Below are positions 1-5,598 of a DNA stretch of 6,004 nucleotides, one piece after another (the first letter of the stretch is position 1; each line of letters opens with the position of its first letter). Below the pieces are notes generated by a model. It did not search any database. It was not told the DNA's origin and saw only the letters and a list, made by a program, of their open reading frames with translations. A program made the translations under genes and the position numbers. Location: contig JAQXFF010000293.1 of assembly GCA_029250425.1 (NCBI GenBank), positions 1 through 6,004 on the forward strand, in the 5' to 3' direction. The DNA is from Candidatus Thalassarchaeaceae archaeon. GTDB lineage: Archaea; Thermoplasmatota; Poseidoniia; Poseidoniales; Thalassarchaeaceae.

Positions 1-87
1 CTATATTTTGATTCCGAGCCATTTCACCGTGATGTCGAACTGTTCAAACTGGATGCACTTGATGTTCACCTCAAACGGCAATCTTGA
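1..87 (+). CDS. C-terminal end of an unidentified protein (partial, 5' end outside window)
   Basis: Frame 1 is open from the first base to a TGA at 85-87. It encodes 28 residues that begin LYFDSEPFHRDVELF and end VHLKRQS. The peptide alternates hydrophobic and charged residues and is rich in Asp, Glu, Leu and Phe, as expected of real protein rather than an out-of-frame read. It stops 24 bp before the next start on the same strand, which fits a closely packed operon. The fragment is too short to assign a family. A competing + strand frame with an ATG at 8 stays open to 220, but it would overlap the next gene by over 100 bp and has no supporting features. Seen: the open frame and spacing. Inferred: that it is the tail of a gene. 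Confidence 0.5.
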   Translation, partial: LYFDSEPFHRDVELFKLDALDVHLKRQS

Positions 88-111
88 GAGTCCAAACCCC
101 CTGCGAAGTCT

Positions 112-810
112 ATGGTCGACCCTCCTTCTGATGCGAAGTTGCTTTCAGATACCGAAGTCGCCGATTCTTGGATTGATGCAAAACGAGTTTGGATGCAAGG
201 CGGTTTGTACATTTTCATGATTGGGGTTTCTTGTTTTATTATAGCTAATTTTGAGATCATCCACTGGAATTACATCGCCCCAATCATTGCGGTCGGGATT
301 CTTGGTGTTCTGGCTTTCAGTTTTCAGAAAATTGCTGCTTCAAGAAACGAATTGGATGTCATTGCGATTTCTACAGGCCACCCTTGGCACGATTCTGAAT
401 CAATCGGTCGTACAACAGTATATGTTCTCAGTGAAGATAAATGGGTCTGTTTAGATGGTAATGTTCGTCTTGTGGCCACAAGAGACCCGATTCTCGAAAA
501 AATATTGCTCAGAGATGGTGATTCAGAGGGTAAAATTTTAGCCCGATGGAGTGGAGAACTGAATCAAAAAGTTGTGACGATTATCAACATGGCTCAAGCC
601 TTGGCAAACGCCCAAGATCGTGATGAAGGTGCAGTTGATACTTTTGAGTCCGCTCGAGAGCGGGAAGAGACAAGTGAAGGAGTCCTCGACCGCGAATGGA
701 TGGCAACAGAAGAGGGGTCCATCGATTATGAACCCGGTGCGATACTGCGTGCTTTCAAGCAATCAAAGGATTCCGAAGAGGGGTCGAAATTGAAGAATGA
801 GCATGAATAA
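112..810 (+). CDS. Hypothetical membrane protein, two predicted transmembrane segments, acidic C-terminal domain
   Basis: I do not recognise this 232-residue protein. After a short polar N-terminus (residues 1-29) it has two hydrophobic stretches, about 31-50 (GLYIFMIGVS and on) and 54-72 (IAPIIAVGILGVLAFSF). These form a membrane hairpin, probably with both ends on the same side. Residues 75-165 look like a small mixed alpha/beta soluble domain. The last ~65 residues are strongly charged, rich in Glu, Asp and Lys, and probably helical or disordered. No catalytic motif, cysteine pair or signal peptidase site is visible. I chose the ATG at 112 because it is the first in frame and follows the preceding stop by 24 bp; no Shine-Dalgarno is visible. 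The next gene starts 47 bp downstream on the same strand and also encodes a membrane protein with an acidic tail, so the two may work together. Function unknown. Confidence 0.85.
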   Translation: MVDPPSDAKLLSDTEVADSWIDAKRVWMQGGLYIFMIGVSCFIIANFEIIHWNYIAPIIAVGILGVLAFSFQKIAASRNELDVIAISTGHPWHDSESIGRTTVYVLSEDKWVCLDGNVRLVATRDPILEKILLRDGDSEGKILARWSGELNQKVVTIINMAQALANAQDRDEGAVDTFESAREREETSEGVLDREWMATEEGSIDYEPGAILRAFKQSKDSEEGSKLKNEHE

Positions 811-857
811 TCCCTGAAAGACCCCTAAGACCATATGCGTTCCTAGATGCAAATCGG

Positions 858-1514
858 ATGATGAGTTGGCGTGAACAGTTGGAAGACCTTCCTACTGAAC
901 AACGAATTTTGGTTGAAGGTGGGAGTTTATCTCAACGATTTTCAAAACGCCCTTTGTATCTAACACATCCAGCATTGATCGGTGGTTTCTACGGATTCAT
1001 TGTCTCAATAGCACTATTGTTACCTGTGGGTTATGAAAACGGTTTGAGTCAAGAATCAATTCGCGATCAAGCCTTCCTCAGTGTTTTGTTGATGCTAATC
1101 ATTGCCATTACTGGACACTTTTCACACATCATTGCTCAAATTTTGAAGCGTCCACCAATCTCATTACGAAGGGGATTGGTTTACCCAATGCCATTCATCG
1201 GACTGAGTATCCTCAGTGTGATGCTTGTCACTGGATTGGAATCTGAAATGACTGAAAATACTGCCACTTGGGTTTCATACTTCGGATGGGCGTTGTTGCT
1301 TGCCCCAGGGCCCGTTTATGTCCACCTTTCTTGGGCGCCGCGCTGGAGATTACTATGTCGTTTGGAAGAAGGTTTGGACCCTTTCCAGGGCGATATACCG
1401 TCTCGGAACATGCCCGACAACGAAGAAGGAATCTCCGATTCGGACATGGAAATGGCAATTGAAGACATTGAGGAAGATCCTCCGCTACTTCACGTATCAG
1501 ATAGTGAAGAATAA
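858..1514 (+). CDS. Hypothetical membrane protein, four predicted transmembrane segments, acidic C-terminal tail
   Basis: I do not recognise the family of this 218-residue protein. The N-terminal ~38 residues are soluble. Four hydrophobic segments follow at about 39-57 (LIGGFYGFIVSIALLLPVG), 72-94 (AFLSVLLMLIIAITG and on), 108-126 (containing PFIGLSILSVMLVTG) and 138-158 (FGWALLLAPGPVYVHLSW). Pro and Gly lie within segments 3 and 4. The last ~45 residues carry a long run of Asp and Glu and are probably cytoplasmic and disordered. Two ATG codons are adjacent (858 and 861), so the start could be one codon later. No Shine-Dalgarno precedes either, and a weak ATAT about 25 bp upstream would suit a leaderless transcript, though this is speculative. 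The stop codon TAA ends at 1514 and the stop of the convergent Kbl gene begins at 1515. A transporter or channel role cannot be claimed from what is visible. Confidence 0.85.
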   Translation: MMSWREQLEDLPTEQRILVEGGSLSQRFSKRPLYLTHPALIGGFYGFIVSIALLLPVGYENGLSQESIRDQAFLSVLLMLIIAITGHFSHIIAQILKRPPISLRRGLVYPMPFIGLSILSVMLVTGLESEMTENTATWVSYFGWALLLAPGPVYVHLSWAPRWRLLCRLEEGLDPFQGDIPSRNMPDNEEGISDSDMEMAIEDIEEDPPLLHVSDSEE

Positions 1515-2702
1515 TCAGATAAGGCCGATCTTTCGACCCGCTGATTCATATCCAGCCAGAACTGCATCCAATTGCTCATTGGTTAGCCCTGCTGACAATT
1601 GATTACGAACTCGTGCAGCATCCCGTGCCACCATTGGGAAAACAATGGCACCAGCAACAATCCCTTCATCCCTTAGTGCCGAAACAAGTTCCTTGGCCAC
1701 CCTGCTTTCACCACACATGACTGGAATAATCGGAGTTGTTGAAACACCCAAATCAAATCCCAGACTAGACATTTCGGCACGGAAACGATGTGTGTTCGAC
1801 CAAAGTCGTGCATGGTGTTGAGGTTCATCCATCAATACTTCAACAGCTGCTTTTTGGGCCGCTGCTACACCAGGTGGTTGACTACCCGAAAGCAACCATG
1901 ACCTAGAATGATTCAATGCATGCTTCCGCATTTGAGCACTCCCTGCAACGATGCCACCCTGAACCCCAAGGGCCTTGGAAAATGAACCGATTTCAAAATC
2001 CACCCTTCCTTGCAATCCAAAATGATCAACAATCCCTGCACCACGTTCCCCCATTACACCCTCACCATGGCAGTCATCGACGAATATCATCGCATCGTGT
2101 GCTTCAGCCAACTCCGTGATTTCATCCAATGGACAAACATCTCCATCCATCGAAAATACGCCGTCGGTAATGATGAGTTTTCGCTCAGCATCGGCATGAT
2201 TCTTGAGAGCATGTTCCAAACCCTCCATGTCATTGTGTGGATAAACTGCTCTCTGAGCTTTGGTCAAACGCACTCCATCAATAATTGAACCATGGTTTAA
2301 CTCATCTGAAATGATGACATCTTGTTTCCCCTGTACAAGGGTGGGAATTAACCCGACATTGGCGGTATATCCTGCACTATAGATGAGGCTAGCCTCTACT
2401 CCTTTGAATTTCGCTACAGCTTCTTCAGCCGCGAGGTGGATGTCCATTGTACCTGAAATCGCCCGAACTGAACCACTGCCAGCACCATACTTTTCAGTCG
2501 CTTCAATCATTGCAGCCATGACTTTGGGGTGTGTCGTTAAATTCAGATAATTGTTTGCTGAGAGCATGATCATCCGTTGGCCATCGACTGTGCATTCAGG
2601 CTCACTGGCACTTTCCAATGTAGGTGGTTCCCAATTGAGACCCCCTGCAACCAGTTCTTCGTAGCGCTCTGCCATCCATCGGTGCTCTCGCGCCATGCAC
2701 AT
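1515..2702 (-). CDS. kbl: 2-amino-3-ketobutyrate CoA ligase / glycine C-acetyltransferase (alpha-oxoamine synthase family)
   Basis: This is a PLP-dependent fold-type I enzyme. Kbl condenses glycine with acetyl-CoA, or cleaves 2-amino-3-ketobutyrate with CoA to glycine and acetyl-CoA, in threonine breakdown. Numbered from the ATG at 2702 it has 395 residues, close to the ~398 of E. coli Kbl. Visible motifs in order are SANNYL (about 48-53), GSVRAISGT (77-85), SDELNHGSIIDGVRL with His138, TDGVFSMDG, FVDDCH with Asp209 and His212 (cofactor ring contacts), SFSKALG with the Schiff-base Lys243, and ARVRNQLSAG near the C-terminus. The NHGSIIDGVRL and FSMDG wording fits Kbl better than BioF or serine palmitoyltransferase, but substrate choice within the family is hard to read. 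The frame extends to an ATG at 2876, but that part is antisense to the PqqB-like gene and unlike the family. ATG 2696 is an equally possible start. No tdh or biotin gene is in view. Confidence 0.88.
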   Translation of the reverse strand: MCMAREHRWMAERYEELVAGGLNWEPPTLESASEPECTVDGQRMIMLSANNYLNLTTHPKVMAAMIEATEKYGAGSGSVRAISGTMDIHLAAEEAVAKFKGVEASLIYSAGYTANVGLIPTLVQGKQDVIISDELNHGSIIDGVRLTKAQRAVYPHNDMEGLEHALKNHADAERKLIITDGVFSMDGDVCPLDEITELAEAHDAMIFVDDCHGEGVMGERGAGIVDHFGLQGRVDFEIGSFSKALGVQGGIVAGSAQMRKHALNHSRSWLLSGSQPPGVAAAQKAAVEVLMDEPQHHARLWSNTHRFRAEMSSLGFDLGVSTTPIIPVMCGESRVAKELVSALRDEGIVAGAIVFPMVARDAARVRNQLSAGLTNEQLDAVLAGYESAGRKIGLI

Positions 2703-2770
2703 CGCACACGTCGATTGGCTGTTGATGCTTACGCCAAGACATTCATGACGAAAGGGGCCTAGGACCAAAC
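2703..2770. promoter_or_regulatory. Divergent intergenic region between kbl and the PqqB-like gene
   Basis: This 68-bp gap lies between two divergent starts, so both promoters should lie here or just inside the neighbouring genes. I see no convincing archaeal TATA box in either direction. An AGGA at 2761-2764, six bases before the ATG at 2771, is a weak Shine-Dalgarno candidate for the + strand gene. A CCTAGG palindrome (2758-2763) overlaps it. Assignment is by position only. Confidence 0.35.
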
Positions 2771-3655
2771 ATGCGAAGCGTGCGGGTGACCGTTCTCGGG
2801 ACTGCACAAGATGGGGGTGTCCCTCAACCGGGATGTGTTCGTGATTGTTGCCGAAATGTGCGCTCAAACGATGCACTGCGGCGTTTTCCCGTAAGCCTCG
2901 GAATCGTAGGAAGCGATGGGACCACGCACCTCATTGAAGCCAGTCGTTCAATGGGTGAACAATTCGAAATTTGGCATTCTGTTGATCCTGTTAATGGGCC
3001 ACTTAGTTCACTCAGTATCACACACGCTCATCTTGGCCACATCGATGGTTTGGGATTGTTTGGCAAGGAAGTTATGAACGCTAAAAATCTCATAGTTCAC
3101 TGTAGTAAATCCGTTGCAAACCTAATCGAAAGTAATCCTCTATGGAGGACTTTGCGAGAGGAGGGTGTCATTTGCCCAAACATTTGGAATCCAAATGAGG
3201 CGTTTGAACCATCCCCTGGTTGTGGATTCAAGATCAGACCCGTTCCTGTGCCGCATCGTGACGAATTGAGTGATAATCATGCCATCATCATCGAGGGAGA
3301 GGGGCTCAAACTTCTGTTCATGCCAGATCATGATTCTTGGGAGGGAACATTGTCTGGACTCTCCATCAGGCAATGGTTATCCAATTTAGAGGTCGATATT
3401 GCACTCATTGACGGGACCTTTTGGGATGAAAATGAATTGAGAAATCGCGATATGAGTGAGGTGCCACACCCGACTGTAAGTGAAAGCTTACAACGACTTG
3501 GAAGCCGAGGGCATGGCGACCCAGATATTCGATTTCTCCATTTAAATCACACAAATCCACTCTGCAATCCATCTTCTGCTGAAAACAAAGAGTTGGCCAC
3601 CAAGGGGTGGGGACTTGCTTCAGAAGGGGATTCGTTCACGCTTGAACGGTTATGA
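2771..3655 (+). CDS. pqqB: PqqB-like metallo-beta-lactamase-fold protein
   Basis: The 294-residue protein has the length and landmarks of PqqB, a metallo-beta-lactamase-fold protein of pyrroloquinoline quinone synthesis. In bacteria PqqB is reported to act as an iron-dependent hydroxylase on the PqqA-derived tyrosine. Seen in order: VTVLGTAQDGGVPQPGC (7-22); a cysteine cluster C22, C26, C27 where PqqB has a structural zinc site; THAHLGH (84-90) with His85, His87 and His90; PVPHRDE with His162; DNH (168-170); PDHD (186-189); DGTFWDENEL (214-223); and HLNHTNP (257-263) near the end. The DGTFW and NHTNP blocks are PqqB hallmarks. The Asp of the usual HxHxDH motif is Gly89 here. A weak AGGA precedes the start. 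The stop overlaps the ribK start as ATGA, which implies co-translation. No pqqA, C, D or E is visible, so a PQQ role is not established; a related hydrolase or oxygenase is possible. Confidence 0.8.
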   Translation: MRSVRVTVLGTAQDGGVPQPGCVRDCCRNVRSNDALRRFPVSLGIVGSDGTTHLIEASRSMGEQFEIWHSVDPVNGPLSSLSITHAHLGHIDGLGLFGKEVMNAKNLIVHCSKSVANLIESNPLWRTLREEGVICPNIWNPNEAFEPSPGCGFKIRPVPVPHRDELSDNHAIIIEGEGLKLLFMPDHDSWEGTLSGLSIRQWLSNLEVDIALIDGTFWDENELRNRDMSEVPHPTVSESLQRLGSRGHGDPDIRFLHLNHTNPLCNPSSAENKELATKGWGLASEGDSFTLERL

Positions 3656-4146
3656 GGGGCGGGCGCACGCGCTCGCCCATGCGCCTCACAGGAACGGTCA
3701 GTAGTGGACTCGGGCGTGCCCATGTCTTCATGGCGCAGGAACACTATCAAATTCAATTCAAATCAATTCTAGAGAATGAAGCATGGCCTGGTACCCTGAA
3801 CATTAGAGTGGTCGGTGAGGATTTAGCCGCTTATGTCGCACTTCGAAATTTATCCGGTGTCGATACCTTAGATGTCAGCGAGGAAATTAAAACCAATGCA
3901 GCAGGTATTGACATCTCTGAAATCAACCCCCTACGTGTTCGTGGATTTCTAAGAGAGGGGCGTTCATTTGGAGGCGCCACTGCATTCCACGCCACCATTT
4001 CTTCTGATGGGCAAGTATTGCCCTGTGCTATCCTCATCCCTGATTTAACCCGCCATATCGATGTAGTCGAAGTCATTGCAACCGTGTTCTTGAGAGATCA
4101 TCTCGATATTTCAGATGGAGATATTGTCTCCCTCAATTTGGATTGA
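3652..4146 (+). CDS. ribK: CTP-dependent riboflavin kinase (archaeal RibK, DUF120 family)
   Basis: RibK makes FMN from riboflavin using CTP rather than ATP, in the archaeal flavin cofactor pathway (cytosolic). Motifs in order, numbered from the ATG at 3652: GTVSSGLGRAHVFM (14-27), the nucleotide-binding cradle-loop barrel start; PGTLN (46-50), whose Thr and Asn coordinate magnesium in the Methanocaldococcus enzyme; GFLREGRSFGGATAFHATI (98-116); AILIPDLTRHIDVVEVIA (126-143); and DGDIV (155-159). Length is 164 residues, or 155 from a second ATG at 3679, against ~136 for the Methanocaldococcus protein. The N-terminal helix-turn-helix domain found in some archaeal RibKs is absent. The first ATG gives the ATGA overlap with the upstream stop. 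Codons 2-9 under that choice are very GC-rich and form a hairpin ending exactly at ATG 3679, so 3679 is a serious alternative. The 3' end overlaps convergent truA by 14 bp. Confidence 0.88.
   Translation: MRGGRTRSPMRLTGTVSSGLGRAHVFMAQEHYQIQFKSILENEAWPGTLNIRVVGEDLAAYVALRNLSGVDTLDVSEEIKTNAAGIDISEINPLRVRGFLREGRSFGGATAFHATISSDGQVLPCAILIPDLTRHIDVVEVIATVFLRDHLDISDGDIVSLNLD
3657..3678 (+). promoter_or_regulatory. GC-rich hairpin directly upstream of the second in-frame ATG of ribK
   Basis: Arms GGGCGGGCG (3657-3665) and CGCTCGCCC (3670-3678) form a 9-bp stem with one G-U wobble and a CACG loop. It begins two bases after the stop codon of the PqqB-like gene (TGA 3653-3655) and ends one base before ATG 3679. 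If translation starts at 3679, the hairpin fills nearly the whole intercistronic gap. If it starts at 3652, the hairpin lies in codons 2-9. The structure is seen directly; a role in translation control or as an operator is inference. Confidence 0.5.
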
Positions 4147-4147
4147 G
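4132..4147. terminator. Hairpin spanning both stop codons of convergent ribK and truA
   Basis: CTCAAT (4132-4137), loop TTGG, ATTGAG (4142-4147): a perfect 6-bp stem. The ribK stop TGA (4144-4146) lies in one arm and the truA stop (TCA on the + strand, 4133-4135) in the other. A second short inverted repeat, GGAGA/TCTCC at 4117-4131, lies next to it. A bidirectional terminator is possible because the two genes leave no intergenic space, but no T-tract follows on either side, so the assignment is weak. Confidence 0.3.
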
Positions 4148-5020
4148 ATTGGCCAGCCAAGCCGCTTGATGCAACTGATCCTGTTCGGCTCTGGCTTTGT
4201 TGGCCCACAAACGGTAAGCCCTACCAGTGGGTACTATTTCAGCCACCAGTGGTATTTGGAAACCCATTTCCGATTGATTGCATAAATGTGGAGTGCCCGG
4301 GTGATCAATTGACCAAAGAGTCAACCATTCCGGTTCAGCACGCCCAAAGTCTGCCGAAACACCTGGGTTTTCAAGTGCATTTTGAACTTCTTCAAAAGTG
4401 AATCTACCTCTGGCCATACCAAGCATTGCAGAAGCGATTCTCCGAACTTGGTTCCAAACAAAACCTTCAGCACGGATTGTAAATCCAAGTACAGCGCCTT
4501 CGCCATCAAGCCAAGGTTCGCAAGAGAGTACGCGCTTTACTGTTGAGCGACCTTCCTGTGGGCGGCAAAAATTCAGGAAGTCGTGTTCACCCACAAAAAT
4601 TGAACACCATGATGTCAAATCTGAAACCGTAACATTGGACCAACCGTCCAATGCCTGAAGACGGTATAGATAGGTTCGAGAATGGGCATTGCGTGTCCGC
4701 AGTTCTGAATCCACGGATTGTGCTGCCCAAATTCGAATATCAGTTGGGATTTGATCATTGAGAGCTGTGATAATTCCTCGTTCACCCACACCCTCCCAAA
4801 TTTGCGCAGGGATATTGAAACTACCAATGTTCATCCGTGCATCTACCCCCCCATCGGTTCGGCTGGAAAGGGTGACTGGATGTGTATCTCGTTTACACCA
4901 TTTCAAACGAATCAGGGCCGATTCAAGTTCACCTTGAATCGTTGGTACATTTGGTTGAACCTGAGAACCGCTGTAACCCCGGCCCAGATATCCAACGGCA
5001 ACGGCAATCCGCACCGTCAT
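4133..5020 (-). CDS. truA: tRNA pseudouridine(38-40) synthase TruA
   Basis: TruA converts uridines 38-40 of the tRNA anticodon arm to pseudouridine in the cytosol. The 295-residue protein starts IAVAVGYLGRGYSGSQVQP, the family's first strand with the Y-x-G-x-x-Y/F-x-G-x-Q pattern. It then has SSRTDGGVDA (52-61) with the catalytic Asp56, SRTYLYRL (114-121) with Tyr118 at the usual active-site tyrosine, FVGEHDFLNFCRP (142-154), and GFVWNQVRRIASAMLGMARG (186-205). The catalytic motif is usually RTDAGVHA; Gly57 and Asp60 replace Ala and His. The ATG at 5020 follows a GAGGT Shine-Dalgarno at the best spacing, 9 bp after the stop of the TPR gene, so the two are probably co-transcribed. A 5-bp inverted repeat places the start codon in its loop. 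The last 14 bp overlap convergent ribK. Confidence 0.93.
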   Translation of the reverse strand: MTVRIAVAVGYLGRGYSGSQVQPNVPTIQGELESALIRLKWCKRDTHPVTLSSRTDGGVDARMNIGSFNIPAQIWEGVGERGIITALNDQIPTDIRIWAAQSVDSELRTRNAHSRTYLYRLQALDGWSNVTVSDLTSWCSIFVGEHDFLNFCRPQEGRSTVKRVLSCEPWLDGEGAVLGFTIRAEGFVWNQVRRIASAMLGMARGRFTFEEVQNALENPGVSADFGRAEPEWLTLWSIDHPGTPHLCNQSEMGFQIPLVAEIVPTGRAYRLWANKARAEQDQLHQAAWLANLNPN

Positions 5021-5026
5021 GGTGCT

Positions 5027-5031
5027 ACCTC
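5027..5031 (-). promoter_or_regulatory. Shine-Dalgarno site of truA
   Basis: On the - strand GAGGT ends six bases before the truA ATG at 5020, and its first two bases overlap the TPR gene's TGA stop. It is the clearest ribosome-binding site in the window, suits translation within an operon, and fixes the truA start. Confidence 0.6.
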
Positions 5032-5545
5032 ACTCACTAGATAGGGTTGTGACTGCATCTTCCGCCGAGTAGCCTAATCCACCAACGGCCCAGACCAAAG
5101 CTTGTTTCAGCCATGGTTGAATCATCGGGTTGTCCCTTCCTTGACCGACTCTTTCAATGGCGTCTACAATCAATCGACTTGCATCGAATAAGGTATCTTC
5201 AACCGGGATATCGGCAAGATCTGCCATCTTTTCGAGGCGCTGATACTCTTTGATGGCCATAGGAATTCGGCCACAATCGAGGCAGAAATTGGCAAAACTA
5301 GCAACGTACTCAATGTTATCCTCATCCAATGACATCGCTTTCTTGTAAACCTGCATGATTTTTCCAGCTGGCACATCCTCTTCCATATCGATTGAAAGTC
5401 GCATGAATGCAGCCTCCGCCCAACCATAGTGTCCCACTGGGTTTTCTGGTTCTGCATCGATGAGGTTTTGGAAAACACCCATCGCTCCTTGAAAGTCTCC
5501 TGCGGACATCGCTTGCGCGGCCTGTAGCATAATCTCGTCTGACAT
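5030..5545 (-). CDS. TPR-repeat protein, uncharacterised
   Basis: A 171-residue, mostly helical acidic protein with no signal peptide or membrane segment. About three tetratricopeptide-like helix pairs are visible. The first is roughly residues 5-36, with AMSAGDFQGAMGVFQNLIDA followed by EPENP, the classic TPR turn. The second is about 37-76, with an insertion before VYKKAMSLDEDN. The third is about 78-111, containing FANFCLDCGRIPMAIKEYQRL. The remaining ~60 residues are helical without a clear repeat. TPR units bind other proteins, so this is probably an adaptor; the partner is unknown. I chose ATG 5545 because the family-like sequence starts MSDEIML. An in-frame GTG at 5569 would add eight residues encoded by a hairpin. 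truA follows after 9 bp. Association with truA may be only operon packing. Confidence 0.8.
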   Translation of the reverse strand: MSDEIMLQAAQAMSAGDFQGAMGVFQNLIDAEPENPVGHYGWAEAAFMRLSIDMEEDVPAGKIMQVYKKAMSLDEDNIEYVASFANFCLDCGRIPMAIKEYQRLEKMADLADIPVEDTLFDASRLIVDAIERVGQGRDNPMIQPWLKQALVWAVGGLGYSAEDAVTTLSSE

Positions 5546-5563
5546 CGACCCCTGCGGGGTCGA
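5545..5563 (-). promoter_or_regulatory. Perfect GC-rich palindrome abutting the start codon of the TPR gene
   Basis: Read on the - strand: TCGACCCC, loop GCA, GGGGTCGA, an 8-bp perfect stem whose last A is the first base of the ATG at 5545. It could fold in mRNA and control initiation, or act as a DNA operator next to the transcription start. If the GTG at 5569 is the true start, it would instead encode residues 3-8. Structure seen; function inferred. Confidence 0.45.
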
Positions 5564-5573
5564 AACCACCTAT

Positions 5574-5581
5574 GAATAAAG
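5574..5581 (-). promoter_or_regulatory. Possible archaeal TATA box for the TPR-truA unit
   Basis: CTTTATTC on the - strand is centred about 32 bases before ATG 5545, in the 53-bp gap between the upstream stop and this gene. It is the only A/T-rich promoter-like stretch in the gap. With the usual ~26-base spacing, transcription would start around 5551, inside the palindrome, giving a very short leader. The match is weak, and read-through from the upstream gene is equally possible. Confidence 0.22.
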
Positions 5582-5598
5582 CGGCGTGAATGGGTCAC

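Noticed and set aside
113..120. Palindrome-like TGGTCGAC / GGTCGACC near the first membrane gene start, compared with the TPR-gene palindrome
   Set aside because: It shares only TCGACC with the TPR-gene palindrome, has no loop and lies just inside the coding region; too short to call a shared operator.
8..220. + strand frame of 70 codons at the left edge
   Set aside because: It overlaps the two-segment membrane protein gene by more than 100 bp and shows no protein-like pattern; frame 1 gives a better partial gene end.
1513..1546. AATCAG / CTGATT inverted repeat at the end of kbl, considered as a terminator
   Set aside because: The stem is 6 bp with a 22-base loop, has no T-tract, and lies mainly in kbl coding sequence; it is likely chance.
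2703..2876. 58-residue N-terminal extension of the Kbl frame up to an ATG at 2876
   Set aside because: It would overlap the start of the divergent PqqB-like gene by 106 bp, is not like the family N-terminus, and starting at 2702 gives the normal family length with the catalytic residues at the expected numbers.
4718..5044. 108-codon + strand frame
   Set aside because: It lies antisense to truA, whose family motifs are clear, and its translation has no recognisable features.
5170..5598. 142-codon - strand frame opposite in phase to the TPR gene
   Set aside because: Its product is dominated by Arg, Cys and Trp, and it lies in another phase of a gene with clear TPR repeats, so it is a shadow frame.
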